Shown one piece after another: positions 16,805 to 25,635 of a stretch of DNA of 64,000 bases; position 1 is the stretch's first letter, and the number at the start of each line of letters is the position of its first letter. The notes under the pieces are model-generated. The model saw nothing but the letters and a program-made list of their open reading frames with translations. It was not told the origin of the DNA and did no database searches. The DNA is from Tamaricihabitans halophyticus (GTDB lineage: Bacteria > Actinomycetota > Actinomycetes > Mycobacteriales > Pseudonocardiaceae), in assembly GCF_004340875.1 (NCBI RefSeq), contig NZ_SLXQ01000017.1:1-64000 (forward strand), written 5' to 3'. The position numbers and the translations under genes were made by a program.

Positions 16805-17386
16805 TTAGTCGGGTTGTTGCTCGCGGGTGTTCGCGTAGAGCCCCAGGTAGCGTTCGTGCGCCGCGGTGACCGCGGCCAGATCGCCGGTGGCGAGCAGGTC
16901 AAGCAGCAAGCCGCGAACCACGGCCACGCCGAGCCGCGCGTCAGTGTGCGCCGGGTCCGATTGGCCGGTCAACTCGGTGAAAGCCGCGGTGAGCGGCGGG
17001 AGCCAGTCGGTGACGGCGCCCCGCAAGAGTGGCTGTGCGAAGGACTTGCCTTGCAGCGCGGCGGCATAGAGCTCGAAGTACAATCGTTCCCCTGCTGCCC
17101 GTTCCGGATCGGCAAGTTGCCGCCACCAGGCCCGCGCCGCGGTCAGCTGGTCGCCGTGTTCGGCTGCGACGGCCGCGAACCGGTCCCGCGCGTCGTCATC
17201 GATCAGCCGGACTACCGCGAGTAGTACCCCGTCCAGTGAGGCGAAGTGATAGATCAGCATCCGATGACTGGTCCCCGTCGCTTCGGCGAGCGAACGCAGA
17301 CTCCATCCCGTCGAGCCGTTTTCCGTCATCACCCGCACGACCTCGGCCAGCAGGCGCTGTCGTGGCGCTGATTCGTCCGAGCTCAT
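16805..17386 (-). CDS. TetR-family regulator
   Basis: A protein of 193 residues. The helix-turn-helix reads WSLRSLAEATGTSHRMLIYHFASLDGVLLAVV (residues 28-60), followed by an all-helical ligand domain. Its ATG overlaps the stop of the upstream SRPBCC gene (ATGA), so the two are coupled. The palindrome at 17801-17816, directly before the SRPBCC start codon, is the probable autoregulatory operator. Confidence 0.82.
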   Translation of the reverse strand: MSSDESAPRQRLLAEVVRVMTENGSTGWSLRSLAEATGTSHRMLIYHFASLDGVLLAVVRLIDDDARDRFAAVAAEHGDQLTAARAWWRQLADPERAAGERLYFELYAAALQGKSFAQPLLRGAVTDWLPPLTAAFTELTGQSDPAHTDARLGVAVVRGLLLDLLATGDLAAVTAAHERYLGLYANTREQQPD

Positions 17387-17801
17387 CCGTCGGCTTCGGC
17401 GAGTTGGGCAAACGTCGCGGCCTCCTGGCTGACCATGTGCCGTGCCTTGCGGCCGAGCGCAAGGCGGATCAGGGGCGCCAGCGGTCCCTGCCAGGAGAGC
17501 TCAAGGACCAGTCTGGTGCCGGTGCCGTCCTCGTGCACGTCGTGCCTGGCCGTCGTGCGCACCCCGGGCATGCTCGCTTGCCAGGTGAAGGACTGGCCGG
17601 GACACCAGGCGGTTACCAGGTAGATCGCCTTCGCCAGACCGGGTTGGGTGACGCGAACCGTGAGCCGGCGCCAGTAGGGCGCTCATCCAACGGCTCGACC
17701 TCCGCGAAGGTCGGGAGTAACCGACCCCAGGCTCGCAGGTCGCCGAGGTAGCGCCAGACGGCATCCCGCGAAGCGTCGATTCGGCGCTCAACTCTGATCA
17801 T
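17383..17801 (-). pseudogene. SRPBCC-family gene with a frameshift
   Basis: The first part, from ATG 17801, reads MIRVERRIDASRDAVWRYLG... as in polyketide-cyclase/START-like proteins, up to about DERPTGAG near 17665. The rest of the domain continues in another frame as RLTVRVTQPGLAKAIYLVTAW...TWQASMPGVRTTARHDVHE and ends at 17383 overlapping the TetR start. Joined, they give a normal domain of roughly 139 residues. One indel between about 17655 and 17690 breaks the frame. It may be a genuine pseudogene, a sequencing error or, less likely, programmed frameshifting; the preserved TetR coupling argues the lesion is recent or artificial. Confidence 0.7.
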
Positions 17802-17816
17802 GTACCAAATGGTACA
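17801..17816. promoter_or_regulatory. palindromic TetR-type operator
   Basis: TGTACCA and TGGTACA form 7-bp perfect arms around AA. The first base is also the A of the SRPBCC start codon on the minus strand, so the site covers the expected start region of a near-leaderless transcript for the SRPBCC-TetR pair. Confidence 0.65.
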
Positions 17817-17838
17817 CGCGAAACCGGGTGCCGGTACG

Positions 17839-17864
17839 CGCGTTCTTTAGGGATCTTGCGGTTA
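17839..17864. repeat. dispersed intergenic hairpin-like repeat, copy 1
   Basis: CGCGTTCTTTAGGGATCTTG followed by CGGTTA. It is the reverse orientation of the family core AAGATCCCTAAAGAA seen at 27174 and 46168. It lies between the divergent SRPBCC genes. Confidence 0.6.
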
Positions 17865-17977
17865 CAAGGTGTAGCTACGGGTGCTAGGCCGATGATTCTT
17901 GCCGCGGCACGCCGTCGTTCTGGATGGCACCCTTTCCGCGCCCGCGGGAAGGCCGAGCGAAGAGGAGTGTGCACCCC

Positions 17978-18499
17978 GTGACCGAGGAGAAGGTGAGCGT
18001 TACCCGGACTATCGCCGCGTCCGTGACGCGAGTGTTCGCAGTGTTGGCGGACCCGACGACGCACGCCAGGATCGATGGAACCGGCTGGGTCCAGGAAGCC
18101 GTCGACCAGGCACCGCTGACCGAGGTAGGGCAGATCTTCCGGATGGACATGTATCACGCAAACCACCCGAACGGTGACTATCAGGTGGTGAACAAGGTCC
18201 ACGTGTTCGACGAGCCGCATGCGATCGCCTGGTTGACGGGGGAGGACAAGGGCGGCGGCCGGCTGGAGTTCGGCGGCTGGATCTGGCGTTACGACCTGGC
18301 GCCCAACGGTCCACTTGAGACCAACGTCACGCTCAGCTACGAATGGACAGCGGTGCCCCAACACATCCGGGATTACCTCGAGTTCCCGGTATTCGGCCCG
18401 GACCATCTCGGCAATTCCCTCGACCACCTGGCCCCGCTCGCCGAATCGACTCCTGCGGCAGGGACCGTTAGCCGCGCCAGTTCGCCGCCTCGCGCTTGA
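17978..18499 (+). CDS. SRPBCC-family (polyketide cyclase/START-like) protein
   Basis: A protein of about 173 residues from GTG 17978, preceded by AGAGGAG. TEEKVSVTRTIAASVTRVFAVLADPTTHARIDGTGW is the standard opening, with an AHSA1-like cavity fold implied by EVGQIFRMDMYHAN and GGWIWRYDLAPNG. Such proteins bind small hydrophobic ligands and may act as cyclases or dehydratases; no activity can be named here. The gene's last 32 bases overlap the convergent binding-protein gene, and an upstream in-frame ATG at 17924 is possible but lacks a ribosome site. Confidence 0.75.
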   Translation: MTEEKVSVTRTIAASVTRVFAVLADPTTHARIDGTGWVQEAVDQAPLTEVGQIFRMDMYHANHPNGDYQVVNKVHVFDEPHAIAWLTGEDKGGGRLEFGGWIWRYDLAPNGPLETNVTLSYEWTAVPQHIRDYLEFPVFGPDHLGNSLDHLAPLAESTPAAGTVSRASSPPRA

Positions 18500-19565
18500 C
18501 CGCCTCGGGGTCGAAGTCGTTGTAGCGCTCGGCGAGACCGTAATCGACCAGTCCGCTGTTTCGCAGCTCGATCGACTCGTCGACCATGCCATAGCGGGCG
18601 AGCTCGTCAACGGTGTGCTGCATCGCGTCATCGTCCTGGACGCCGTACTCGCCGTCCGCGCCCGGGCCGCCGGTGACATCCAGCCGGCGGGTGAGGATCT
18701 CCACCGCCTGTTTGCGGGCCGCATCCTCATCCGCCGCGGCCGGTTTGGACTGCGGGAACTCGGCCCAGTGCATCTGGATCGCGGTCTCCGGGTTCTCCTT
18801 GGCGAACACCATCGACTTGAAGAAGGCGCGCGCCATTCCGACAACGCGGTCGGGTTCGTTCTCGATGCTCTCCTTGCGTACCACGAGTGCCGAGGTTCCG
18901 GTGAGCTCGTTGAGTGGGGTTTCCAGCTCGCGCAGTTCGGAACCGAGCAGATCGCCGATCACCACGTTCGGTCCGTCGTAGCCAGCGTAGGCGTCAATCT
19001 CCTTGCCGCGCATCGCTTCGGCGGCCTGTGCGCCGTATCCGACGGGTAGGTACTCGACGTCGCTTTCCGGATCGAGGCCAGCCTCGGTCAGCACGCCCTT
19101 GGCGTAGAGGTTGCTGATGGAAGCGAGTGTGCTCGAGCCGACCGTCCTGCCGCGTAGATCCTCGACCGTCTTAATAGGACTGCCTTCGGGTACGACGATG
19201 CGGAAGATGTTGCCGTTGGTGAAACCGACAACCGCAAGGCCATCGTCCTGTCCAGCGGCCGAAACCACTGCGTTCACCGATGCGTAGGTCATAAAGGACT
19301 GTCCGGTCGCCACTGACTGTACCGCGGACAGCGCCGTATCGACGGGCTGAATGGTGACGTCCAGTTCCTCGTCGTCGAAGTATCCCGCCCGTAGCGGTAC
19401 CGAGGTGTAGGAAGCGGTGGTCGCGGTGAGCGATTTGTCCGGGACGGCGAAGATCTGCCCACCGGCCGCCGAGTCGCCGCCCGTTCCGCAGGCAGCCACC
19501 GTAAACATGGTCAGCGCGGCCGTTCCGATACCAACTAACCGCCTACGTGCAGTGGAGATGGTCAT
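18468..19565 (-). CDS. ABC transporter substrate-binding lipoprotein, Tau/Ssu/NMT1 type
   Basis: A protein of 365 residues with a lipoprotein signal (RRRLVGIGTAALTMFTVAACG, lipobox VAAC). The mature domain shows the NMT1/SsuA pattern: VPLRAGYFDDEELDVTIQPVDTALSAVQSVATGQ, VVPEGSPIKTVEDLRGRTVGSS, and GYGAQAAEAMRGKEIDAYAGYDGPNVV. Family ligands include taurine, alkanesulfonates, nitrate, pyrimidine precursors and amino-acid derivatives. It is the last gene of the minus-strand operon beginning at 25431 and works with the permease and ATPase genes immediately upstream. Confidence 0.87.
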   Translation of the reverse strand: MTISTARRRLVGIGTAALTMFTVAACGTGGDSAAGGQIFAVPDKSLTATTASYTSVPLRAGYFDDEELDVTIQPVDTALSAVQSVATGQSFMTYASVNAVVSAAGQDDGLAVVGFTNGNIFRIVVPEGSPIKTVEDLRGRTVGSSTLASISNLYAKGVLTEAGLDPESDVEYLPVGYGAQAAEAMRGKEIDAYAGYDGPNVVIGDLLGSELRELETPLNELTGTSALVVRKESIENEPDRVVGMARAFFKSMVFAKENPETAIQMHWAEFPQSKPAAADEDAARKQAVEILTRRLDVTGGPGADGEYGVQDDDAMQHTVDELARYGMVDESIELRNSGLVDYGLAERYNDFDPEAVKREAANWRG

Positions 19566-19595
19566 GGTAACTCCTCGAATGCCTACCGCCGTGAG

Positions 19596-20408
19596 TCAGC
19601 GGTTGCGGCGTACCAGCCGCTCGGTCAAGGTCAACAGGCCGTAGAAGGTGAGTCCGACGATGGACAACACGATGAGTGCCGCATACGTCGCCGCCACCTC
19701 TCCGGTCGTGGTGAATTGCTGGATGGCATAACCGATCCCGGTGCGCGAAGCGACGAACTCGCCGACGATGGCGCCGATCAACGCGAGTACCGCGGCGCTG
19801 TTGAGCGCGGGAAAGATGAAGGCAAGGGCGTTCGGGATCCGCAGGTGCCGCAGTTCCTGCCATTTGCTCGCGCGTAGCGACCGGAACAGGTTCACCTCGT
19901 CGTCACTGACCTCGGTCAGTCCGGCCATGGTGTTGGTGAGAACCGGGAAGAAGGCCAGCAGCGCGGCGAGAACTACCTTCGGCGCCAGGTCGTAGCCGAA
20001 GATCGCGACGATCAGCGGGGCGATCGCCACCTTGGGAAACGTCTGGGAGACAAGGATGTACGGGTAGACCGCGTTGCGCACGATCGGGGAGTAGGCGAAC
20101 GCGGAGCCAATCACCAGTGCGGCCGCAACGGCGAGAAGGAATCCGAATACGGTCTCCTGGACGGTCGCGGACAGATGCGGCCACAGCGTGCCATCGGAGA
20201 CCATCTGACCAAGCGCGGCGAGTACATCAACCGGCGGCGCCAGCAACAGCGGTGATACCGCGCCGGAGGTGGCAAGCACCTGCCAGCCGGTCACGATCAC
20301 GATGAAGATCAGCACCGCGAGCACCGCGGACTTGGTGCCGGCGCTGCTCCGCGAGCGCGACGGCCGGGCCGTTTCACCCGTGTCCGGGGCGACTACCGGG
20401 GTGGCCAT
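19596..20408 (-). CDS. ABC transporter permease, TauC/SsuC type
   Basis: A 270-residue permease with about six helices and the coupling loop NLFRSLRASKWQELRHLRIPNALAFIFPALNSA, followed by AVLALIGAIVGEFVASRTGIGYAI, which is diagnostic for the TauC/SsuC group. Its GTG/ATG start overlaps the stop of the ATPase gene by one base, showing tight coupling. Confidence 0.9.
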   Translation of the reverse strand: MATPVVAPDTGETARPSRSRSSAGTKSAVLAVLIFIVIVTGWQVLATSGAVSPLLLAPPVDVLAALGQMVSDGTLWPHLSATVQETVFGFLLAVAAALVIGSAFAYSPIVRNAVYPYILVSQTFPKVAIAPLIVAIFGYDLAPKVVLAALLAFFPVLTNTMAGLTEVSDDEVNLFRSLRASKWQELRHLRIPNALAFIFPALNSAAVLALIGAIVGEFVASRTGIGYAIQQFTTTGEVAATYAALIVLSIVGLTFYGLLTLTERLVRRNR

Positions 20409-21238
20409 CAGTGCTCACCTCCGGCTTCGCCAAGGCGTGCTTCGTCGAGTACGGCACGGATATGTCGAATGGTGTCGTAGAACTCGGGGGCATTGCGCAG
20501 GCTTCGCTCGCGTGGGCGGGGCAGGATCACCGGAACGGTGGCATGGATTCGACCGGGGCGCGCGCTCATCACCACGACGTGATCGGAAAGGAAGACCGCC
20601 TCGGAGATGCTGTGCGTGACGAACACGACCGTCTTCGGCTCGTGCTGCCAGACTCGTAGCAGCTCGTCGTTCAGGTCTTCGCGGGTGAACTCGTCAAGCG
20701 CGCCAAAGGGTTCATCCATGAGCAGTAACGAAGGCTGGGTGATGAGCGAGCGGGCGATGGCTACCCGCTGTTCCATGCCACCGGAAAGTTCCTTCGGGTA
20801 GTGCTTCTCGAATCCGGCCAAGCCCATCATGGCAAGCAGTTCACGAGCTCGCGTTTCGCCATCGGCTGGCCGGCCGCCGTCGAGATCGAGTGGCAGGCAG
20901 ATGTTGTCCAGCACGTTGCGCCAGCGCAGCAGGGTCGGTTTCTGGAAGGCCACGCCGATCTGGGGCAGTGGCTCGACGACCGTGTCCCCGTCGATGGCGA
21001 TGGTCCCGCTGGACGGCGTGAGTAGGCCGGCGATCATCTTGAGTAGCGTCGACTTACCGCAACCGCTAGGGCCGATCAGCGAGACGAACTGCCCAGCCTC
21101 GATGTCTATGTCTACTTCGGATAACGCGGATACGCGCTGGCGTTTCCCTTCGAAAACCTTGGACACCGTGCGCGCGGTGATCGCGGACGGCTCGGTGGTA
21201 TCTCGCCGCGAACCGTTCGCGAGTGTGCGGGTCGCCAT
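20408..21238 (-). CDS. ABC transporter ATP-binding protein, TauB/SsuB type
   Basis: A protein of 276 residues. Walker [11 protein letters not shown]-loop [14 protein letters not shown], signature [15 protein letters not shown], Walker [19 protein letters not shown]-loop [19 protein letters not shown]. All match the SsuB/TauB group. It starts 4 bases after the dipeptidase gene and is coupled to the permease gene. Confidence 0.9.
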   Translation of the reverse strand: MATRTLANGSRRDTTEPSAITARTVSKVFEGKRQRVSALSEVDIDIEAGQFVSLIGPSGCGKSTLLKMIAGLLTPSSGTIAIDGDTVVEPLPQIGVAFQKPTLLRWRNVLDNICLPLDLDGGRPADGETRARELLAMMGLAGFEKHYPKELSGGMEQRVAIARSLITQPSLLLMDEPFGALDEFTREDLNDELLRVWQHEPKTVVFVTHSISEAVFLSDHVVVMSARPGRIHATVPVILPRPRERSLRNAPEFYDTIRHIRAVLDEARLGEAGGEH

Positions 21239-21242
21239 CCGG

Positions 21243-22238
21243 TCACTCCTCTTCGAGTTGTTGATTGCCGGGTTTCGGCAGCACCTCGGTGTAGAACCGC
21301 ATCCAGTTGCCGCCCATCACCGCGGACACCGACTGGTCGTCGAAGCCGTACCTGCGGAGCGCTTCCGCCTTGGCAGGAAACGCCGTGGTGTCAGGGAACC
21401 ACGGCAGCGGTGGCTGCTTGCCCGGATTCGTCGCGGACCCTGCGCCGTACTGCGGTCGCATGCTCCATCGGCCTTGGCGCATCCACTGCAGATGTTCGAA
21501 GGTCACCTTCCGGCCAAGGTCCGTGCCGATCCCGACATGGTCAAGACCGATCAGCTCGACGGTCTTCGCGACCATCTCCGCCCATGCGTCAATGCTCTCG
21601 GCGTACGGGCCGGAAATATTGCGATACCCGGACACGCCAAGCATCCCGCCGCGCGCGGCCAGCTCGGTCAACACGTCATCGGGCTTGTTACGCGCATGCG
21701 GCACCAGTGAAGCGGCATTCGCATGGGTGATCGCGACCGGTACCGCGGAGTGCTCGATGGCTTCGAGACTGGTTCGATTGCCGACATGCGACAGATCGAT
21801 CGCCATGCCGACCCGGTTCATCTCGGCAACTACCTCGCGCCCGAACCGGGTGAGGCCACTGTCCGGATCGTCGTAGCAGCTGGCGCCAATATCGTTCTGG
21901 ATATTGTAGGTCAACTGTCCAACGCGGACTCCGAGGTCGGCGAACAACTCGACGAACCGGATACGGCCGGCGAGAAACGCGCTGTTCTGGAAGCCGAGCA
22001 GGATCGCGGTCCTGCCTTCGGCCGCGATTCGCCCGATATCCGCGGCGGTCCGCGCGATACCGATGAGATCGGCGTTCTCCCTTTCGAGTTCACGCCAGGC
22101 GGCGAGCGAATCCATTGATTCCAGCGCATCGCCCCAGTAACCGCAGGTCACCGTGACGCAGCTGAGGCCACCATCCCTCAGCTCGGTGAACACCTCGCGG
22201 TCAAATTCACTGCATTCGAGTCCGTCGACGTAGTGCAC
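21243..22238 (-). CDS. M19 membrane-dipeptidase-like metallohydrolase, non-canonical
   Basis: A protein of 331 residues of the renal dipeptidase family. Conserved metal-site parts are DLSHVGNRTSLEAI, PVAITHANAASLVPHARN and HVGIGTDLG. The usual first metal motif (DGHxD, near the N-terminus) is absent; the protein begins MHYVDGLECSEFDREVFTELRDGG. A similar DGL- opening is known from M19 proteins linked to betaine breakdown in Pseudomonas, which are not ordinary dipeptidases. It is located in an importer operon, so it probably acts on the imported solute in the cytoplasm. Confidence 0.82.
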   Translation of the reverse strand: MHYVDGLECSEFDREVFTELRDGGLSCVTVTCGYWGDALESMDSLAAWRELERENADLIGIARTAADIGRIAAEGRTAILLGFQNSAFLAGRIRFVELFADLGVRVGQLTYNIQNDIGASCYDDPDSGLTRFGREVVAEMNRVGMAIDLSHVGNRTSLEAIEHSAVPVAITHANAASLVPHARNKPDDVLTELAARGGMLGVSGYRNISGPYAESIDAWAEMVAKTVELIGLDHVGIGTDLGRKVTFEHLQWMRQGRWSMRPQYGAGSATNPGKQPPLPWFPDTTAFPAKAEALRRYGFDDQSVSAVMGGNWMRFYTEVLPKPGNQQLEEE

Positions 22239-22253
22239 CAGGTTCTCCTTAGC

Positions 22254-22934
22254 TCAGTGTGCGGCTTCGGCCACGTAGTCGGGATCGGTCTCGGTAAGCC
22301 CGGCGCCATCGGTGAGCAGCGCGGCTCCCGCGTGATTGCGGGAGAGCGGGGTGTCGGCGGTCAGTGCCTCATTGGACCGGTGATAGAGCCGCCACCAGAG
22401 CTCGGCCGGCACGGTGAGTCCGTGTATGGCGGGCTTGCGCAGATGCTGGCCGCCGGCCATCGCGGCCAGTGAATCCGGGTGCACGGTGTTCGTTGCTTGA
22501 CTAGCGTGCACCCGCTGCCCTTCCGGCGTCGCGCGTACCTGGATATTCGCGCCGAGCCGCCCGCCGAGTGGTTCCATCACCGGCAGTAGTTCGGCGTCGC
22601 GCAGTCCGTGCACGGTCAGCTCGGCCCGACCGTACTCACCGGAGGTCGCCAGCGCCAGGTCGACGAGTGCGGGTGCCGCGAACGGGGCGGGAATACCGTT
22701 GGCAGTGACGGTGAGCGCCGCACCGTCCTCCTTGGTGAGCGCAGGCGTGCCCCAGCAGCCTGGTTCGCAACGATCCAGGAACCGCAGGCCGCCGAGTCCG
22801 ATGGCTTCGGCCGCGACGACGGCCTCGCGTACGGCGGCCCAACTTCCCTTGGCGACACCGAGCAGCATCACGATGCGTTCAGTGACCAGTCGGGTTTCCC
22901 GCAGGCTCACCTGTAGCGTGGGAATCGGGCTCAC
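22254..22934 (-). CDS. conserved hypothetical protein, DUF3726-like
   Basis: A protein of 226 residues whose start (LQVSLRETRLVTERIVMLLGVAKGSWAAVREAVVAAEAIGLGGLRFL) resembles the DUF3726 pattern in which a SLxE helix precedes an AxxAGxSxG-type turn. No catalytic motif is evident. The ATG overlaps the IclR stop by four bases and the gene is followed by the dipeptidase gene after 15 bases, so it belongs to this operon. The domain assignment is tentative. Confidence 0.6.
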   Translation of the reverse strand: MSPIPTLQVSLRETRLVTERIVMLLGVAKGSWAAVREAVVAAEAIGLGGLRFLDRCEPGCWGTPALTKEDGAALTVTANGIPAPFAAPALVDLALATSGEYGRAELTVHGLRDAELLPVMEPLGGRLGANIQVRATPEGQRVHASQATNTVHPDSLAAMAGGQHLRKPAIHGLTVPAELWWRLYHRSNEALTADTPLSRNHAGAALLTDGAGLTETDPDYVAEAAH

Positions 22935-23695
22935 CGCGCGCCATCCTTTCCAACACTTGTTCCTCGTCCAGAAAGGACCTCGTTGATCTCGTCGGCCGCA
23001 CGCAGCAGCTCGGTTGTCGCGGTCTGGACATCCAGCCTGCTAGCTGGTCCCGCCAGGCTGAGCGCGCCGACGCAACCGCCATGCACGTCGAATACCGGCG
23101 CGGCGATCCCGGTGACTCCGTCCAGCCACCGTCCACTCGAGATCGCATGGCCGGCATCTCGCAGTGCGGCCCGGTCATCGTCGTCCGGAACCTCGACACC
23201 ACGCTCGCGCAGATCGGCCAGCTGCCGCTGGTCAGCCCAGGCCATCAGTACCTGCCCGGAAGCGCTGCGGTTGAGCGGCATCTGTGCTTCGGCGCGCAGA
23301 TCGACCTGGAGGGTGCGGCCCGGCTCAAGCCGTTGCACGATCGTCGCGGTGTCCCGCTCCAGGACGGCGAGTGAGACGGCTTCCCGCACTTCGCCGAGTA
23401 GCCGCTCCATCGCGGGTAGCACTCGATCACCCAAGCCAGCCTGGCGCAGGGCGGATTGGCCGACCCATGCGGCGCGCAGCGTGAGCCGGTACGCGCCTTC
23501 GTCCGTCTGCTCCATCCAGCCGGCCGCCGTCAGTGTGACCAGTTGCTGGTGGATGGCCGCCCGCGACCAGCCAAGCTCGCGAGCCAGCTCGGACACCCGT
23601 ACCGACCGTTGTGCCTGCGCGACGGTCTCGAGCACGCCAAGGCTCTTCAGCGTCGTCGAAAGCGGTTGGGTGCGCCGCCCGCCCTGTTCCGTCAC
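22931..23695 (-). CDS. IclR-family regulator within the importer operon
   Basis: A protein of 254 residues from GTG 23695, whose GTGA overlaps the upstream stop. Winged helix: LKSLGVLETVAQAQRSVRVSELARELGWSRAAIHQQLVTLTAAGWM. Effector domain: LERDTATIVQRLEPGRTLQVDLRAEAQMPLNRSASGQVLMAW and GVTGIAAPVFDVHGGCVGALSLAGPASRL. Being inside the operon rather than divergent from it suggests autogenous control. A long upstream extension of the frame is a shadow of the 579-codon gene. Confidence 0.85.
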   Translation of the reverse strand: MTEQGGRRTQPLSTTLKSLGVLETVAQAQRSVRVSELARELGWSRAAIHQQLVTLTAAGWMEQTDEGAYRLTLRAAWVGQSALRQAGLGDRVLPAMERLLGEVREAVSLAVLERDTATIVQRLEPGRTLQVDLRAEAQMPLNRSASGQVLMAWADQRQLADLRERGVEVPDDDDRAALRDAGHAISSGRWLDGVTGIAAPVFDVHGGCVGALSLAGPASRLDVQTATTELLRAADEINEVLSGRGTSVGKDGAR

Positions 23696-25431
23696 GATTG
23701 TGTTCCTTCCGCTTGGCCGGGTTCGGCTGGCCACCACCAAGTGCTCTGGTCGCCTGCCGCGATGTCGGACCGGGTCGGTGCGCCCTGGAAGATCAAGCCT
23801 CGAAGTGTCCGGTTGAGGTAGTCCTTGGTTCTGTCCAATCCATACAGTGCGCCGTTCATCAGCCGGATCAGCCTTGCCGGCACGAAGTCCACATCGAGCG
23901 CGTCCATATGTGGCTGCGCGTACGGGTTGTCGCGTAAGGCCTGAAACCGCTCGACCGCGGCAAGTTGTTCGGGATTGTCGAAGAGAAACCTGCCGACCCG
24001 CATGCCTGGCGCGTAATCGCTGAGTTGCGCACGCAAGGTCCTGGCGAACCCTGGAACGTCCACGGAAAGATCGAAGCCGCCAGGTACCTCCTCCCGGGGA
24101 CCCGACCTCGGCTCTTCCGACGCGCGAGACTTGTACCAGATCCGTCGCCGATCCTGCTTTGCCGCGATCGGTAGGTCCAGCGCCCAGCGGTACTGCTCGT
24201 CGAGCACGGTACGCAGTTCGCCGATGGTCATCCCCGGCTCGCGCTCGAGCTGCTCGTTCACCAGCAGCTCGCCGGTGAGGCGTGCGCATTCTTCCGGGAC
24301 GAACTCGATCAGTAGCGCGTCCAGTGTTTCCTCGGCTTCCGCGCTGACCGTGCCGGATATCGCGGTGCGCAGTCGTTCGAAGGCTGGTATGTCAGGTTCG
24401 CCGGGCGCGGTTGGCCATTGGTCGCACCGCAGTTGTCGCACCAGGCCGCGAACCTGCTCCAGCTCGGCCGCGACTTGGTCGCTCGCCGGAAAGACGTTGT
24501 AGCTCATCGGGTCCTGCTTGCGGTAGGTGATCGCACGGTCGAGCAGGTCAAGCAACCTGCCGAAGCGCTCGTCGCCAGGCGCGGGGTCAAGCCGCCGAGC
24601 GGCAAGCAAAGCGCGCTCGCGCAGGGTCAGCCAACGGTCAACAAGGCGCGGATGGTTCGCCACGAAAAGTACGAGCCCCAGAGCCGATCCGTTTCCCAGG
24701 CCAAGGTAGCGCCGGTACTCGTGGTCAAGTGGAACGGCGTGCGGCGAGTTTGTCCTGGCGAGCCGTTCACACAGGTCCACACTGAACTCGCGCATGAGAT
24801 AGGCCGCGAGCATCTGCGCGTGGTAGGGAACCCGCAGTGGGTGGTCATCGCCGTAGGCGATGAACGTTCGGGTGCCGAACGTACCGTTGGCATCGAGCCC
24901 GGTGTTGCGCATGAGGTAGCCGATCTCGCGCAGTACGGCGAAATCCGGCTGGCGGCCGGCGGCGAGGGCCTGCACGGTGTGTTCGAAAGCGCGTAGGCTG
25001 CGGTTCGAGCGGCACCAGACGAGTGTGTTGGGAGCCGCTCGACCGGCGTACAGCTTCGGCAGTTCGCGGCGGGTTTGCTCGATCCGGTCAGGGTCAGCTT
25101 CGCCTTCCCAGAGCGCACCGACCATGTCCCAGCTTTGACCGATGATGCGCGGAGTCCGATCGACCATCCGTGGTTCGGAACTGAACGCGACGAAGGACAG
25201 TACTCCGCGGCCAGTGTCTACTCGGTACACGGCGGTTCCGTTGCCGGTGTCGTCTATGTCCATAGCGGACAACTCGATGCGCCAGCGTTCTCGCGTCATC
25301 AGGTCGATCAACGACCGGCTCGCGCTGAGTCGCGTCGGCTGCATGGCCGCCAAGCGCCGGGGTTCCATGAGCTTTGCGGGATCGCGCGGTACGAGGAAGT
25401 CAGTCGCAGCCGGTCCGCCAGCGGTATGCAT
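23692..25431 (-). CDS. conserved protein of unknown function, 579 residues
   Basis: I do not recognise a characterised family. The protein is soluble, with no signal peptide or membrane helix. Notable segments are LVPRDPAKLMEPRRLAAMQPTRLS near the N-terminus, NTGLDANGTFGTRTFIAYGDDHPLRVPYHAQMLAAYLMREFSVDLCERL in the centre, QDPMSYNVFPASDQVAAELEQVRGLVRQLR, RRIWYKSRASEEPRSGPRE and NPYAQPHMDALDVDFVPARLIRLMNGALYGLDRTKDYLNRTLRGLIF at the end. Codon use and coupling to the IclR gene leave no doubt that it is a gene. It heads the operon, so it is probably an enzyme for the imported compound. Confidence 0.8.
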   Translation of the reverse strand: MHTAGGPAATDFLVPRDPAKLMEPRRLAAMQPTRLSASRSLIDLMTRERWRIELSAMDIDDTGNGTAVYRVDTGRGVLSFVAFSSEPRMVDRTPRIIGQSWDMVGALWEGEADPDRIEQTRRELPKLYAGRAAPNTLVWCRSNRSLRAFEHTVQALAAGRQPDFAVLREIGYLMRNTGLDANGTFGTRTFIAYGDDHPLRVPYHAQMLAAYLMREFSVDLCERLARTNSPHAVPLDHEYRRYLGLGNGSALGLVLFVANHPRLVDRWLTLRERALLAARRLDPAPGDERFGRLLDLLDRAITYRKQDPMSYNVFPASDQVAAELEQVRGLVRQLRCDQWPTAPGEPDIPAFERLRTAISGTVSAEAEETLDALLIEFVPEECARLTGELLVNEQLEREPGMTIGELRTVLDEQYRWALDLPIAAKQDRRRIWYKSRASEEPRSGPREEVPGGFDLSVDVPGFARTLRAQLSDYAPGMRVGRFLFDNPEQLAAVERFQALRDNPYAQPHMDALDVDFVPARLIRLMNGALYGLDRTKDYLNRTLRGLIFQGAPTRSDIAAGDQSTWWWPAEPGQAEGTQS

Positions 25432-25446
25432 CCACCCAAACCTTAT

Positions 25447-25487
25447 GTGTCATAAATATCTTGACGTCATCTGCTTTTGCATGACAC
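25447..25487. promoter_or_regulatory. inverted repeat in promoter of the 579-aa gene operon
   Basis: GTGTCAT at 25447-25453 and ATGACAC at 25481-25487 lie 27 bases apart in an AT-rich patch just upstream of the operon start. They are a candidate site for the operon's IclR regulator. Confidence 0.45.
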
Positions 25488-25599
25488 TATGCGAGTGATG
25501 CACTGCCTCACAAGGGGTGGCGGGCAGATTTATGCCGCTCGCCTGAGCGAGTGCACGTTGTTCGCCTTCGCGAATACCAGACGGCCGCATGCCCCTGAC

Positions 25600-25622
25600 C
25601 GCAATCTTTGGGGATCTTGCGG
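25600..25622. repeat. dispersed intergenic hairpin repeat, copy 2
   Basis: CGCAATCTTTGGGGATCTTG plus CGG. With the preceding C the arms CCGCAA/TTGCGG (6 bp) flank an 11-base centre. It sits 14 bases beyond the methyltransferase stop, a terminator-like position. Confidence 0.6.
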
Positions 25623-25635
25623 CTGGGGCGGCGCG

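Noticed and set aside
18468-18499. Premature fusion or error at the overlap of SRPBCC and binding-protein genes
   Set aside because: Both frames reach natural stops in a tail-to-tail 32-base overlap, common for convergent genes in this genome.
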